Origin: Actinomortierella ambigua
Taxonomy: Eukaryota > Mortierellomycota > Mortierellomycetes > Mortierellales > Mortierellaceae
Length of the DNA stretch: 31,508 nt
Direction of reading: 5' to 3'
Assembly (NCBI GenBank): GCA_016098155.1
Contig: JAAAJB010000380.1
Span: forward strand, 2,711 to 34,218
Part shown: piece by piece, positions 21,692 through 31,508 of the stretch
How the letters are laid out: each line of letters opens with the position of its first letter
How positions within the stretch are numbered: the first letter of the stretch is position 1
The notes under the pieces: model-generated
The model's input: the letters and a program-made list of their open reading frames with translations, nothing else
What the model was told of the DNA's origin: nothing
The model's database searches: none
Translations under genes and position numbers: made by a program

Positions 21692-24600
21692 ATGACGGAC
21701 AAGATCGAGGGTATGCTTTGTTTCAACCCCCCCCCAACCTCTCTCTCTCAATCGTCATTTTGTGCTACCCTTTCCCCCCATCCCAGTCGCCTTTTTTTTC
21801 CTTGTCTCTTTCTCTTTGCTTTGCTTGGTTGCAAGAGCTTGGCTGCTCTTTCGCTCTCTCTTTTCTTACGTCGTCGCTGCACACCACCTCCTTGCTCAAC
21901 AGGGAGTGAAAGAGAGACAGAAGGAAAGAGGAGACTTCTCGTTTTTCCTTTCTGCCCTTGCTCCTTGCACTTTCCTTTTCCAGACTTTCTTTTTGCCTGC
22001 TCTCAGGGCCTCTTTATTTTTACTACTGCACCCGTTTTGTGGTGGTCCTCATTTCTCCTTTCTCCTTTCTCTTTCTCTTGCCCCTTTTTCAACAAATAAC
22101 TGCCTCCGTTTTCTCGCTTTCCCGTGTTTATTTCTGGTTTTTACCGGGATTTTCACCCCATCCCGCTCATCCAGCCAAGGATGATGGTTTTAAATTTTGT
22201 TAGCACCCTTTTGTATCCGATCCCCTTGCTTTGCCTTGAATCATGCATTTGTCTTTTTGGCATTCCCTGCTCTACGACACCCACACAACACAACTCCATT
22301 CTATTTTCCTGGAGCTGCTTACGGAGATATCTTTCGTGCTGTGAGCTGTGCGTCCCTTTCTTACGACACAAAGTAGCAGGATAGCCAATTCGCGCGTTGG
22401 CTCCAAAAGCCGCTTTGCACGCTCATCTTTGTGTGCATCCTTTTGAGATTGATCCTCCAATGCTCTTGATGTTTGTGTGCTTGAAGAAAGGAGTCGGAGG
22501 CAAGGGGAGGGCAGGCTATTTAACAGCTTGATGATCCATTTCCTCCCTCTTTTTCTCCTTTTGCACAATCCCACGCATCCTACTCGATCATTATCCATCC
22601 CTCGTATCTTTCACGCCCCACATTCTTTCCTCCCACCTCCCATACCTTCAAACAATTCTAAAAAGAAACAGCTTCGCTAACCTATGCACCATTCTGAACA
22701 TCACACATCGTCCACTTCAGAACCTACCAAGGTTCAAGAAAAAGGCAAGGCCGAGGTCATCGAGGCTGAGCACCACGAGCACACGGACGAGATTTCGCCC
22801 GAGCTCGAGGCCCTCCTCCAGACCGACCCCCTCAAGGGTTTGACCACCGATGAGGCTAAGCGCCGTATGGAGACCTTCGGTCCTAACCAGTTGGCCGAGG
22901 TCAAGCGTAACCCTATCCTGAAGTTCCTGTCTTACTTCACCGGTGCCATTGCCTACCTGATCATCGTCGCCACCATCATCTCGTAAGTATTCGAGCGATC
23001 CGCCACAATGACGGGAAATTGTTAGGTGTCTCGGAGTCTATCTAATCTGTTAATTTTTTTCTCGTCGTTTCCTAGTGGTGTCGTCCAACACTGGATTGAT
23101 TTCGGTATTATGTTGGCCCTGTTGCTCATCAACGCTCTGATCGGTTTTATCGAGGAGTCCAAGGCCGAGTCTGCCCTGGATGCTCTTCGTAACACCCTTG
23201 CCTTGAAGACCCGCTGCTGGCGTGATGGCCAGCTCGTTGAGCTGGATGTTGCTGACCTCGTTCCCGGTGATATCATTGTTCTTCGTCTCGGTGATATTAT
23301 CCCCGCTGATGGTCGTCTGCTTGGTATTGGTGCCACTGGTGAGGCCACTGAGGGTGACCTGTTGATTGATCAGTCGGCTCTCACTGGTGAGTCGCTCCCC
23401 GTCGCCAAGAACAAGGGCAAGACCGTCTACTCTTCATCCATTGTCAAGCAGGGTCAGCAGATGGCTGTTGTTACCAAGACTGGTGGTGATACCTTCATTG
23501 GTCGTGCTGCCAACCTGATCTCAATCACCACCGAGGAGGGTCACTTCCAGAAGGTTATCAACCGCATTGGTAACTTTTTGATTCTGATTACCGTCGTCCT
23601 GGTCCTTATTATCATGGTTTACCAGCTCGTCCGCTTCCGTGGTGACCCTCGTGGCTCATTCCTCCACGTTCTCAGCCGTGTTCTTGTTCTGACTGTCGCT
23701 GCCATCCCTGTCGGTCTGCCCACTGTCATGTCCGTCACCATGGCTGTCGGTGCTAAGCAGCTCGCTTCCAAGAAGGTTATTGTCAAGCGTCTCACTGCCG
23801 TCGAGGAGATGGCTTCCGTCTCTGTCCTCTGCTCCGATAAGACTGGCACTCTGACTCTCAACGAGCTGACCTTCGATGAGCCCTACCTGACCAACAACTA
23901 CACTTCCGACGATATTCTGTTGTACTCGTACCTTGCTGCTGAGCCTGGTGCCAATGACCCCATCGAGTTTGCCGTCCGTACTGCCGCTGAGGATCAGCTT
24001 GAGATTCTGAAGAACCGCGAGCACAAGCACGAGGTTCCTGGCTACAAGGTCACCTCCTTCCTGCCCTTCAACCCCTCGACCAAGCTGACTCAGGCCACGA
24101 TCAACAACCTGTCCAAGGGCACCACTTTCAAGGTCGCCAAGGGTGCTCCTCAAGTCATCATTCGTCTCGTCGGTGGTGATGACGATGCCGTCCGTGCTGT
24201 CAACAACCTTGCCAAGCGTGGTCTTCGTGCTCTTGGTGTTGCCCGTACTAAGGAGGGTACTCTGGACCAGTGGGAGCTTATTGGTATGATTTCCCTGATC
24301 GATCCCCCTCGTCCTGACTCTGCCGAGACTATTCGCCGCTGCAACGAGATGGGTGTCGCTGTGAAGATGATTACCGGTGACCAGTTGATCATTGCCAAGG
24401 AGGTCGCCCAGCGTCTGGGCATGCAGCGTGTCATGCTCGATGCCGGTCACCTGGTCGATGCCAACAAGTCTGAAGATGAGATTACCGAGCACTGCATTCG
24501 CGCCGATGGTTTCGCCCATGTCATTCCTGAGCACAAGTACCGCGTCGTCGAGCTTCTCCAGAAGCGCGGCATTCTCGTTGGTATGACTGGTGATGGTGTC

Positions 24601-25548
24601 AACGATGCTCCTGCTCTGAAGAAAGCCAACGTCGGTATTGCTGTCCACGGTTGTACCGATGCCGCCCGCTCTGCTGCCGATATTGTCTTGCTTGCCCCCG
24701 GTCTGTCCACCATTGTCGATGGTCTCATCTGCTCGCGTGCTATCTTCCAGCGTATGCGCTCGTATGCTCTGTACCGTATCACCTCGACTGTCCATTTCCT
24801 GATGTTCTTCTTCGTCGTCGTTATGGTTTACGACTGGTGCTTGCCTGCTCGTCTCCTCATTCTCATTTGTATCTTGAACGATGCCGCCACTCTGGTTATT
24901 GCTGTCGACAACGCTCAGATTTCGCCTCGTCCTGACAAGTGGCGCATTGGCCAGCTGATCTTCATGTCCGTTGTTCTCGGCACACTTCTCACTGCTCTGT
25001 CATTCGCTCACTTCTACATCTTCTGGAGGGTCCTCGACTACCCCATGGAGCCTGAGACTCAGAACCCCGATAATCGTACTGATCGTCAGCGTCAGCTGGA
25101 GTCTATCATGTACCTCCACGTCTCGTCCGCTCCTCATTTCACCATCTTCTCCACCCGTCTGGCTGGCTACTTCTGGGAGAACCTGCCCTCGCCTACTTTC
25201 TCGATCGTCATTATTGGCACCCAGATTATTGCCCTCCTTATGGTCGGATTCGGTGGTCTCACCCCCGCCATTCCCTGGCTCGACGCCTGCATCATTCTGC
25301 TGATCTCCTTCGTCTACTTCATTCTCCTCGACTTTGTCAAGGTCTGGCTGTTCAAGATCTGGTCTTTTGAGCTCACTGCCAAGTTGGCACCTCTGCCTGC
25401 TCGTACGGCCAAGCTTGCTAAACGCAAGGCTGCCGTTATTCAGCAGGAGCGCGTCTGGGGCTCGATCAACCAGGTTCGCCAGGTTGCTGTCAAGGCCAAG
25501 GTCCTCGCTGCCTTTTCCTCCGAGCCCCTTGCGGCCTCTGAGAAGTAA
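21692..25548 (+). CDS. PMA1: Plasma-membrane proton-pumping P-type ATPase (P3A, Pma1-like)
   Basis: Model join(21692..21710,22721..22982,23076..25548), 917 aa, close to the 918 aa of yeast Pma1. It pumps H+ out of the cell using ATP and sets the gradient for nutrient uptake. Motifs: SALTGES (TGES at 197-200), phosphorylated aspartate D348 in SDKTGTL, MITGDQ, and the hinge GDGVNDAP (599-606). About ten membrane segments are visible, and the FGPNQL/EVKRNP N-terminal block is present. The C-terminal tail after the last membrane segment is basic and rich in K, A and V; I do not see the Ser/Thr-rich end that regulates yeast Pma1. Codon use is strongly biased (GGT, GCC, CTC), implying high expression. 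The ATG at 21692 has an ideal CACCATGAC context. The alternative ATG at 22684 has a poor context and would swap the first seven residues for a His/Ser-rich leader. The 93-nt second intron is secure. Confidence 0.93.
21711..22720 (+). other. Predicted 1,010-nt first intron of the H+-ATPase gene
   Basis: GTATGC donor directly after a 19-nt coding exon; CTAAC branch point at 22677-22681, 39 nt before the CAG acceptor at 22718-22720. The phase (1) matches the downstream frame exactly. The intron is pyrimidine-rich and about ten times longer than most other introns here. A TATTTAA at 22517-22523 followed by C/T-rich sequence could be an internal promoter giving a transcript that starts at the ATG at 22684. 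Confidence 0.6.
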
Positions 25549-25930
25549 ATCCAAACCTACTACTCATAGACCTCAACGGTGGGCTGGGTGCGAGAGAGTC
25601 CTGAGGATACGCAGCCCTATCTGTCACGATCTTTTACCTTTGTTACGAATCTCTCCCTGTATATCCCCCATGTTTTCAGACTTTAAAAAAAATCCGATTT
25701 CATTATAGAGTTTTTATTTCATCCGTCCATATTCCCCCCCTATTTTTTTTTGATGATGAGCATGGGGTGCGAGGGGATCGTCTCCAGAGAAAAAAAGTTT
25801 TTTGCTCCAGTAGACTGCATTATCTGCCTTTCATCTTTCCATATCTACTCCACTATCATAAAGCTGTACCTAATATTTGTTCATTCCACAAAACATTGTG
25901 CCTCATTCAGTTGTTGACCCTATCGATTTA
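25549..25930. other. Tail-to-tail intergenic region
   Basis: 382 bp between the H+-ATPase stop and the HOP2 stop on the opposite strand. It contains T-rich stretches that may serve 3' end formation for either gene, and an A7/T6 inverted repeat at about 25790-25803. No gene seen. Confidence 0.55.
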
Positions 25931-27575
25931 TTACTGCATCAAATCTGACGGTGTTGTGAGGATGTCGACCGGGTCATTCGCTTCGATACCAAGTTCCTCC
26001 TGAAGGAATGGAAAAAGAAGAACGGCTGGTTAGTCCTATAGCTATGATCTCACATGTTCTGGATCTATGGAATTCGAAGAAGACCATTTTCTTACCAACA
26101 GATCCTTTGGTCTCCCAGGCATATTCTCGGTCATTGCTCCGAACATGTCCTTGAACTACATAGAGTCAGAGAAGAGATGGCGCAATTCAGTATGTATCTT
26201 TCATTGTTCAAAGCATCTCAGGAAGAAGGTATGGGAGAAAAGAGGGAGTTGCCGAGCCAAGATCCTGTGGATCCTCCGTCATGACTGTTGTGCACCAGGC
26301 TTCATTCCTTTTGTTAAAGCAACAATGGCTCTTTTAGCAGTACTTACCAGTCTCCTCCGTTGGATCCACAGCTTTCGGTGTAGTTCCATTTCCTTCACCA
26401 CCTTCTGCCTCTCACTCGCCGAGACAAGCTGTGTGCCTGTGCGCAGCTGTTCCAGTCGAGAGCTGTTTTCTTGGTTCTGACGGAAATGAAAGAAATGGCG
26501 CAACAAGCCACGTGTTGTGGTTTGAATCGGAGACATGAAGGTGAGACAAACTCATAGTGTCGGCGTTATTTTTTTTTGTCTTCGTCGGCTACAACATCGG
26601 AGGAGACGAAGATATTGAACAATTCTCCGAAAAAAAATTATGAACACGCACCTTTGCTGCAAGGGCTTGCGCCCGCTGAATGATCTCATCAGTAGGAAGC
26701 GCCGAGTTCATACTAGACAGCTCTAAATGAATTGAACGAAAGAGACACCCCGAGGCCAAATGTGAGTGGAAAATCGGGGAGCCAGTTAAAGTTGACTCGG
26801 TGTGCTGGGGTTTTCAGAAGTGGTCGCTTCATATTTCCTCCTTTGTAGGACTCTTTCCGCCCAGTAGCTTGTTCTCTCCCGCGCGTAACCAACACTCCTT
26901 TGATCAAGTCATCTCGACATACTGGAGGATAATTGTTTGTTATCAGCCTTGAGCTCTGCTAGTTGATTTTGTAGCCGGGATAGAGCTTGGTCCATTTGTG
27001 CCAGTTCTTGTGAGGTAGCTGTCGCAAGGTTTTCCTATTTGTTCATTTTTTTTTTTCGCAAAGGTGTAAGTTGACGACATGGCCTTATGACATGAGAGAT
27101 GAGCATGAGAATCTCCAGTCTTACCTGATTGACGCAGTAAATGGCCTGCTTGCCATACAGCTTGGTGACGACTTTGCCAAGGTCAACTAGACTTGCCAGT
27201 GCCTTTTGCAACTCTGCCTTGCCAATAGTGTTGTGAAGATTCGAGGCGATCTCAGCTAACAAGGGATTGCAAAAAAAAAAAGTTGTTGCAAAGTTTTGGA
27301 CGCAAGTCCACCTGCATGCTATGACGGCGCTGCACCCAGAAGATCTATTCGTTTCACGAGCACTTACTCACTCCATACGGTCTATTTTGCTTGGTAAGGT
27401 ACTCGAGGATGGTCTACGTTGACCAGCAAAGCGGAGGACACATGTATTGCTCTTACAAAGGTTAGTTGCCCATTCCCAATCCTTGTTTTTTTCAATGAGC
27501 TGTTTAGCCTGGGTGTCCAATGGTTTCAGTTGCATGCACCTTTTCGGCTCCAGTGCTCTTCTTTTCCTTGGGCAT
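25931..27575 (-). CDS. HOP2: HOP2/PSMC3IP (TBPIP)-like meiotic homologous-pairing protein
   Basis: Eight exons: complement(join(25931..25999,26096..26155,26348..26476,26652..26722,26923..27034,27125..27255,27368..27413,27540..27575)), 217 aa, the same length as human PSMC3IP. All phases agree. A winged-helix domain (about 13-71) carries the family hallmarks: ILEYLTKQNRPYGV, EIASNLHNTIGKAELQKALASL and KLYGKQAIYCVNQ. A coiled coil follows (72-150), then a basic MELHRKLWIQRRRL segment and a C-terminal EELGIE helix matching the family end. HOP2 with MND1 stimulates DMC1/RAD51 strand invasion and prevents pairing of non-homologous chromosomes in meiosis. The 36-nt first exon with a GTGCATG donor is the least certain join. 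The gene is divergent from prolidase and convergent with the H+-ATPase. Its presence suggests meiotic machinery is retained. Confidence 0.88.
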
Positions 27576-28584
27576 GACGGGCAACGTGTTTGTGAGGATG
27601 ATGTAGACGGGTCAAACGAATGGCATTTCGTCTACAATCCATGAAGAATGTTTCCCAAAAAAAAAAAAAAAAAAATGGTGGCAAACACGTCGCATTCTCG
27701 AGTCTTCTTGCCCTCCCCTCCCCTCCCCTCTCTCTCTCTCATAATCTCTAGCGCGTTTTTACGTAGCCTGCACTCTGCCATCACGCATGGACTGTGTGGG
27801 TTTGTCTGGGCAGTACCAACTCCACCCAGAAGCAGCCATTCAGGACAGTGCCTTTGCTCCCCCCTTCCATAGTGTTTAACCTCCATTAGCGTGTCTCGGG
27901 AAACATCTCAATGACGCAGCCGCAGGATATCGGTTCTGGCGTCAGTACGTACGTAGTCTCATAGAGTTTTTATGTGGGTGACCGAAGAGCTTTTATTGCC
28001 ACGCGGAGAAAGATAGCCTGGGAAGAATCTAGAAAGACCTTTTTTTTTTTGAGTTCAGCCAATATTGTTGATGTTGGTTGTGTCGTCGTCGTTGTTTTCG
28101 ATTTCACACGCATCTTCTTGCTCCCTGTGATGCGTGAGGACTTGGACGCGACCTTTTGCTCTGTCCATTGGGGAAGCGGAGAGGGTAGACGCTATTTGTT
28201 GTGTTGGCTATGTTGTTTTTGTACACGCCTTTGCCTCATGGAGAGCCGAAAGCGTTGAAGAGTTTGGAAGGACGTTTCTTCTTTTGGGCAGGATGAAGGG
28301 TCAGTTTGCCGTTTTGGTCCAGCTGTGGTGGCGGCGGAACAACTTCCACCTCTCGGATAGGACAGGGGACCTGGTTTCCTCCCCTTCTCCCTTTTTGCAG
28401 ACCCACATTTGTCCCGATTCATCCTTCTTCCAACACCACCCCTCCTTTCATTTCCAGGTAATTTCATTGTGTCTGTACCCCCTGCCCTGTCATGCTGTCA
28501 TGTGAACGCCGATTGGACTGACGCTCTCATTTCCCCACGCCCCTTCTCAAACGCCCTGCTGTGGGAGAATAGACTGTGTATATT
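27576..28584. promoter_or_regulatory. Divergent intergenic region between HOP2 and prolidase
   Basis: About 1 kb with both 5' flanks. It contains an A19 run at 27657-27675, a CCCCT/CT-rich tract at about 27712-27740 and a T10 run near 28040. Open frames here (up to 123 codons) have no domains. An acceptor-like TTTCCAG at about 28449-28456 hints that the prolidase 5' UTR may itself contain an intron. Confidence 0.45.
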
Positions 28585-30058
28585 ATGACCGCCACCAAGT
28601 ACCCCGCCAAGCAGCACTGCGTCAAGGTTGCCCAGAACCTCGGTGTCTCCGAGGGTCTTATCTACCTCAAGGGCGATGTCCTGAAGGAGCGCCACGATAC
28701 CGATGTTGTAAGGGATACTCGGACACAGAAAGACAAAGGGCTTGAGGCATAGGCAAGGAATCTGCAACAATCGCACCTTACTTTGTTTGATACTGACAAG
28801 TTGGGCGCTCGATTCTCATCTCCAACCCTTGTAGGAACTCACTTTCCGCCAAGAGTCCAACTTCTACTACCTGACAGGCTTTGCAGAGCACGATGCTCAC
28901 GTTGTGTACGACATCAAGCAGCAAAAGCTGACGCTGCTGCCTTACAAGCTGCCCAACGACCACATTGTCTGGATGGGCGCACCCCCAACAGAGACCCAAC
29001 TGCGGGCCAAGTACGATGTCGATGAGGTTGTGTGGTCGACCGAGGTGGTCTCCGTCATCAACAACAGCGGCGCTTCGGTTGTTTACGCTCTGCGCGAGGA
29101 GGATGTGCCCAAGGGTGTCTCTGTCAGCATCAACACCGACGCGCTCAAGGAGGCCCTGGTGACGGCGCGCATGTACAAGTCGCCGTATGAGATTGAGGTG
29201 ATGCGCAAGGTCAACCATATCTCGTCCAATGCTCATGTGGCCCTGATGAAGGCCGCCAAGAAGGCCCATTCCGAGGTTGAATTGGACGCCTTGTTCCGGT
29301 ACGAGACGGCCCGCTTTGGCGCCCGTGATCAGGCATACAACCCCATTGTCGGTGCTGGCGAGAACTCGGCCATTCTTCACTACGGCAAGAACGCCGAGTC
29401 GTTCAATGGCAACTACGATCAGCTGTGCTTGGTCGATGCTGGCGCCGAGCTTGGATGCTATGCCTCGGACATCACCCGCACCTGGCCCCTGAGCGGCAAG
29501 TTCTCGGGCGACGCCAAGACGCTGTACTCGATCGTCCTTGACATGCAAAAGGCTGTCCTGGCCGCCCTCAAGCCTGGCGTCGAGTACGAGGACATGCACC
29601 GCCTCGCTGCCCGCATTGCCGTCGAGGGTCTGCAAAAGGCTGGCGTCCTCAAGGCCGAGGCCTCTGTCGACGACATGCTGGCTGCCCACGTCGATGGCTA
29701 CTTCTTCCCTCACGGTCTGGGTCACATGATCGGTCTGGACGTTCATGATGTTGGTGGCTACCCTGCAGGTGTTGCTCGCATTCAGGCCCCCGGTATGCAG
29801 TATCTGCGCATGCGTCGCACACTCGAGCCTGGCTTCGTCATCACTGTCGAGCCTGGTGTCTACTTTGTCGAGTTTATCCTTCAGGAGGCCAAGAACAAGC
29901 CCGAGGTCAACAAGTGCATCAACTGGGATGTTACTGAGCGCTTCGCTAAGCTCGGTGGTGTCCGTATCGAGGACTGCGTTGTCATTACCGAGGATGGTAT
30001 CGATAACCTCACCATTGTCCCCAAGGAGGTTGCCGACATCGAGGCTCTCATGGCCTAA
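28585..30058 (+). CDS. Xaa-Pro dipeptidase (prolidase), M24B metallopeptidase
   Basis: Two exons: join(28585..28707,28835..30058), 448 aa. A 127-nt intron separates the first 41 residues, and the join restores ...DTDVELTFRQESNFYYLTGF, the conserved start of the aminopeptidase-P N-domain. The C-terminal pita-bread domain has all five metal ligands with the spacing of human prolidase: D242, D253 (VDAGAELGCYASDI), H338 (HGLGHMIGLDVHD), E380 (TVEPGVYF) and E420 (RIED). The enzyme cleaves dipeptides ending in proline or hydroxyproline, in the cytosol, with two Mn2+ (or similar) ions; no signal peptide is present. Codon bias is strong, so expression is probably high. A long antisense open frame over the gene (28778-30145) is a by-product of this bias. 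AATAAA lies 29 nt after the stop codon. Confidence 0.94.
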
Positions 30059-30086
30059 ACTCCTCCCCTCCAACCGGTACTTGTTG

Positions 30087-30092
30087 AATAAA
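30087..30092 (+). terminator. AATAAA poly(A) signal of the prolidase gene
   Basis: Canonical AATAAA 29 nt after the prolidase stop codon, within a short A-rich run. Confidence 0.55.
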
Positions 30093-30979
30093 AACTCGCC
30101 TCTAATCTGTGCTTTGTTATGCCCCATCGAATATGCACTGATCATTACACTAGAGCTATCTGGCTCTAGCTGGGGTGGCTAGAAGAAAGTGGCGAATCCA
30201 AGAACTCATTCGAAACAACGGAGATAAGAACATCAGAACATTATTGTGTGGGGAGAGCTAAGGAGCCGAGAGGTCACAAGCCAGCATCTCGGCGACGCGA
30301 TTCGTGTAATATGGTGTAAGATTCTGAAGTATTAGCGACTTGTAGAAGGAGGTCAAGATAAACATCGCACGCACTCCATTGATTGAAAAAGCAAGAAGGT
30401 GGTAAGTCAAGGCTATTGACCCATCCAAGATTGCCACACAAGACAAAGCCTAATTCTAGGTGGGCCGCATCATACCATTCAAGTACACAAAACGTCGTTG
30501 CTATTGGGTATTCTAGCTGAGGTTCCAACGCATGCTCGGTGAATGCATAGACATCGCATCTTGATAACAGATAAACCAAAGATAACATGGACCACAACAT
30601 CGTACACCATAGACAGACACCAGTCTAGAACCAACACTGATCCTTTCTCGGTCCATCGAGTCAATTGATGAAGAATACAGCCATGCACACAATAGTGTCA
30701 TACTACGTTTATTTGCCGTTTCTTTACATTCCACCACAGTCTACTTGTTCTTCTGTTACTGTCACCTACTTTCCGCACGCCACCATCCTCTTTCTCCACA
30801 TATCATGTTCGCGTCCCTCACAAGTCGTTAATATCCGAAGCAGTCCCTCTTTATCGCACACAGCTAGTTGACAATTCACTCATTTTCATCATTCAAGTCG
30901 CTGTCGTACCATTGCATCAGTACTGTCACTGGTTCACAGGGTCAAATATTGTCTTTATGTGATTCTGAAGAGCTGAAAT
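30093..30979. other. Intergenic region with open minus-strand frames
   Basis: Between prolidase and the last secreted gene. On the minus strand all three frames stay open for long stretches between about 30270 and 30740. The longest (30274-30600, 108 codons) has a protein-like composition (LEWYDAAHLELGFVLCGNLG and similar) but no domain I recognise. It could be a remnant or a poorly conserved exon. Confidence 0.35.
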
Positions 30980-31345
30980 TTACAACTTGTAGTCGACATC
31001 GTAGTTGATTGTAAAGCTTTTGTTGATGAGACGATCGGAACGATCCGTAACCCAGCCAGTATAGTGTCGGTAAGTGTTGGCATAGTAAATATCGATGTTT
31101 TCATTAACATCGAGGTTCACTCTCCAGCAGATGACCTCTTGACGATCACAAATCAATGGGGTTCGGCCGGAATCACCTCCGTCTGCCTTTCGCACGCTTC
31201 CATCGGGGAAGGTTGCCTCACAAACCATGTACACATTGCTGTCAGAAGGCTTGTTTTCATTAACCCAGCAGTTGCCACGGATCCTGATGGCTTCCGACGT
31301 AGCAGCAAGCGCCAAGGTAGCCAAAGTCAAAGCCAAGAACTTCAT
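30980..31345 (-). CDS. Small secreted four-cysteine protein
   Basis: 121 aa from the ATG at 31345, chosen because it starts a textbook signal peptide (MKFLALTLATLALAATSEA, cut near residue 19). The frame stays open 40 codons further upstream, but that part looks like 5' UTR. The mature protein (about 102 aa) has four cysteines (26, 42, 66, 73), suggesting two disulfides, many aromatic and acidic residues, and one sequon (N108-K-S). Its C-terminal half alternates polar and hydrophobic residues, suggesting a small beta-rich fold. I do not recognise a family; it need not be related to the other four-cysteine protein at 5006-5464. The upstream flank ends at the window edge, so its promoter is only partly visible. 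Confidence 0.7.
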   Translation of the reverse strand: MKFLALTLATLALAATSEAIRIRGNCWVNENKPSDSNVYMVCEATFPDGSVRKADGGDSGRTPLICDRQEVICWRVNLDVNENIDIYYANTYRHYTGWVTDRSDRLINKSFTINYDVDYKL

Positions 31346-31508
31346 CTGTACGACATTGTGGTTAAGTTGTGACGAAACGCAGAGTTGAACAGGTGTCAGA
31401 GACTGAAATTGAAGTTTGTTGGTACGAGCAAACATTTGTACTCCACGACCGCCGTGTAATACCATGGACTTACTGGGGAATAGATGTGGTTAGGGGCTGT
31501 AAAGGTCT

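Noticed and set aside
22684..22686. ATG at 22684 as the main start of the H+-ATPase
   Set aside because: Poor start context and a good branch point/acceptor directly around it. It is kept only as a possible alternative isoform.
23656..24795. 379-codon antisense open frame inside the H+-ATPase gene
   Set aside because: Same codon-bias effect; the sense strand encodes invariant ATPase motifs across this span.
28778..30145. 455-codon antisense open frame over the prolidase gene
   Set aside because: It is the shadow of a strongly codon-biased gene: avoidance of codons that read as stops on the other strand keeps it open. Its product is Leu/Asp/Gly/Val-rich with no domain, while the sense frame has all five metal ligands.

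Overview
The window is nuclear DNA of a filamentous, early-diverging fungus. A Mortierella-like (Mucoromycota sensu lato) origin is my best guess; it is inferred from gene content and gene style, not from a marker gene. Genes carry spliceosomal introns, mostly 90-200 nt, with GTAAGN/GTATGN donors, CTAAC-like branch points and TAG/CAG acceptors. The plasma-membrane proton pump is a fungal P3A ATPase. Several genes encode small secreted proteins. I see no bacterial operon, virus or intact transposon.

Layout. Positions 304-6486 hold a Golgi-type GT17 glycosyltransferase (+), then three small secreted proteins: a cysteine-rich repeat protein (-), a 106-aa cysteine protein whose start codon appears to be assembled across an intron (+), and a ricin-fold lectin-like protein (-). 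Positions 7008-12064 hold a divergent pair sharing a 409-bp promoter: a PRP4/PRPF4B spliceosomal kinase (-, four exons) and an ING-family PHD-finger chromatin protein (+, eight exons including a 27-nt microexon). Positions 12065-21691 are a 9.6-kb stretch with no gene I can support. It is rich in GA/CT tracts, hexamer repeats, homopolymers and hairpins, and has a 10-N assembly gap at 16097-16106. It ends at the plasma-membrane H+-ATPase gene (21692-25548, +), which I model with a 19-nt first coding exon and a 1,010-nt first intron. Tail-to-tail with it lies an eight-exon HOP2/PSMC3IP-like meiotic recombination gene (25931-27575, -). A prolidase (M24B) gene (28585-30058, +) diverges from HOP2. 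The window closes with another small secreted protein (30980-31345, -).

How the genes relate. They are unlinked housekeeping functions (proton gradient, splicing, chromatin reading, meiosis, dipeptide turnover, glycosylation) plus four secreted proteins, not one pathway. The H+-ATPase and prolidase show strong codon bias typical of high expression; PRP4, ING and HOP2 do not. All exon models were built by hand from splice consensus, reading phase and family similarity recalled from memory. No database search or transcript evidence was available. I found no convincing new multi-gene system. The most distinctive observations are the split start codon, the ATPase first-intron architecture, the repeat-bearing cysteine-rich protein, and the large gene-free interval.
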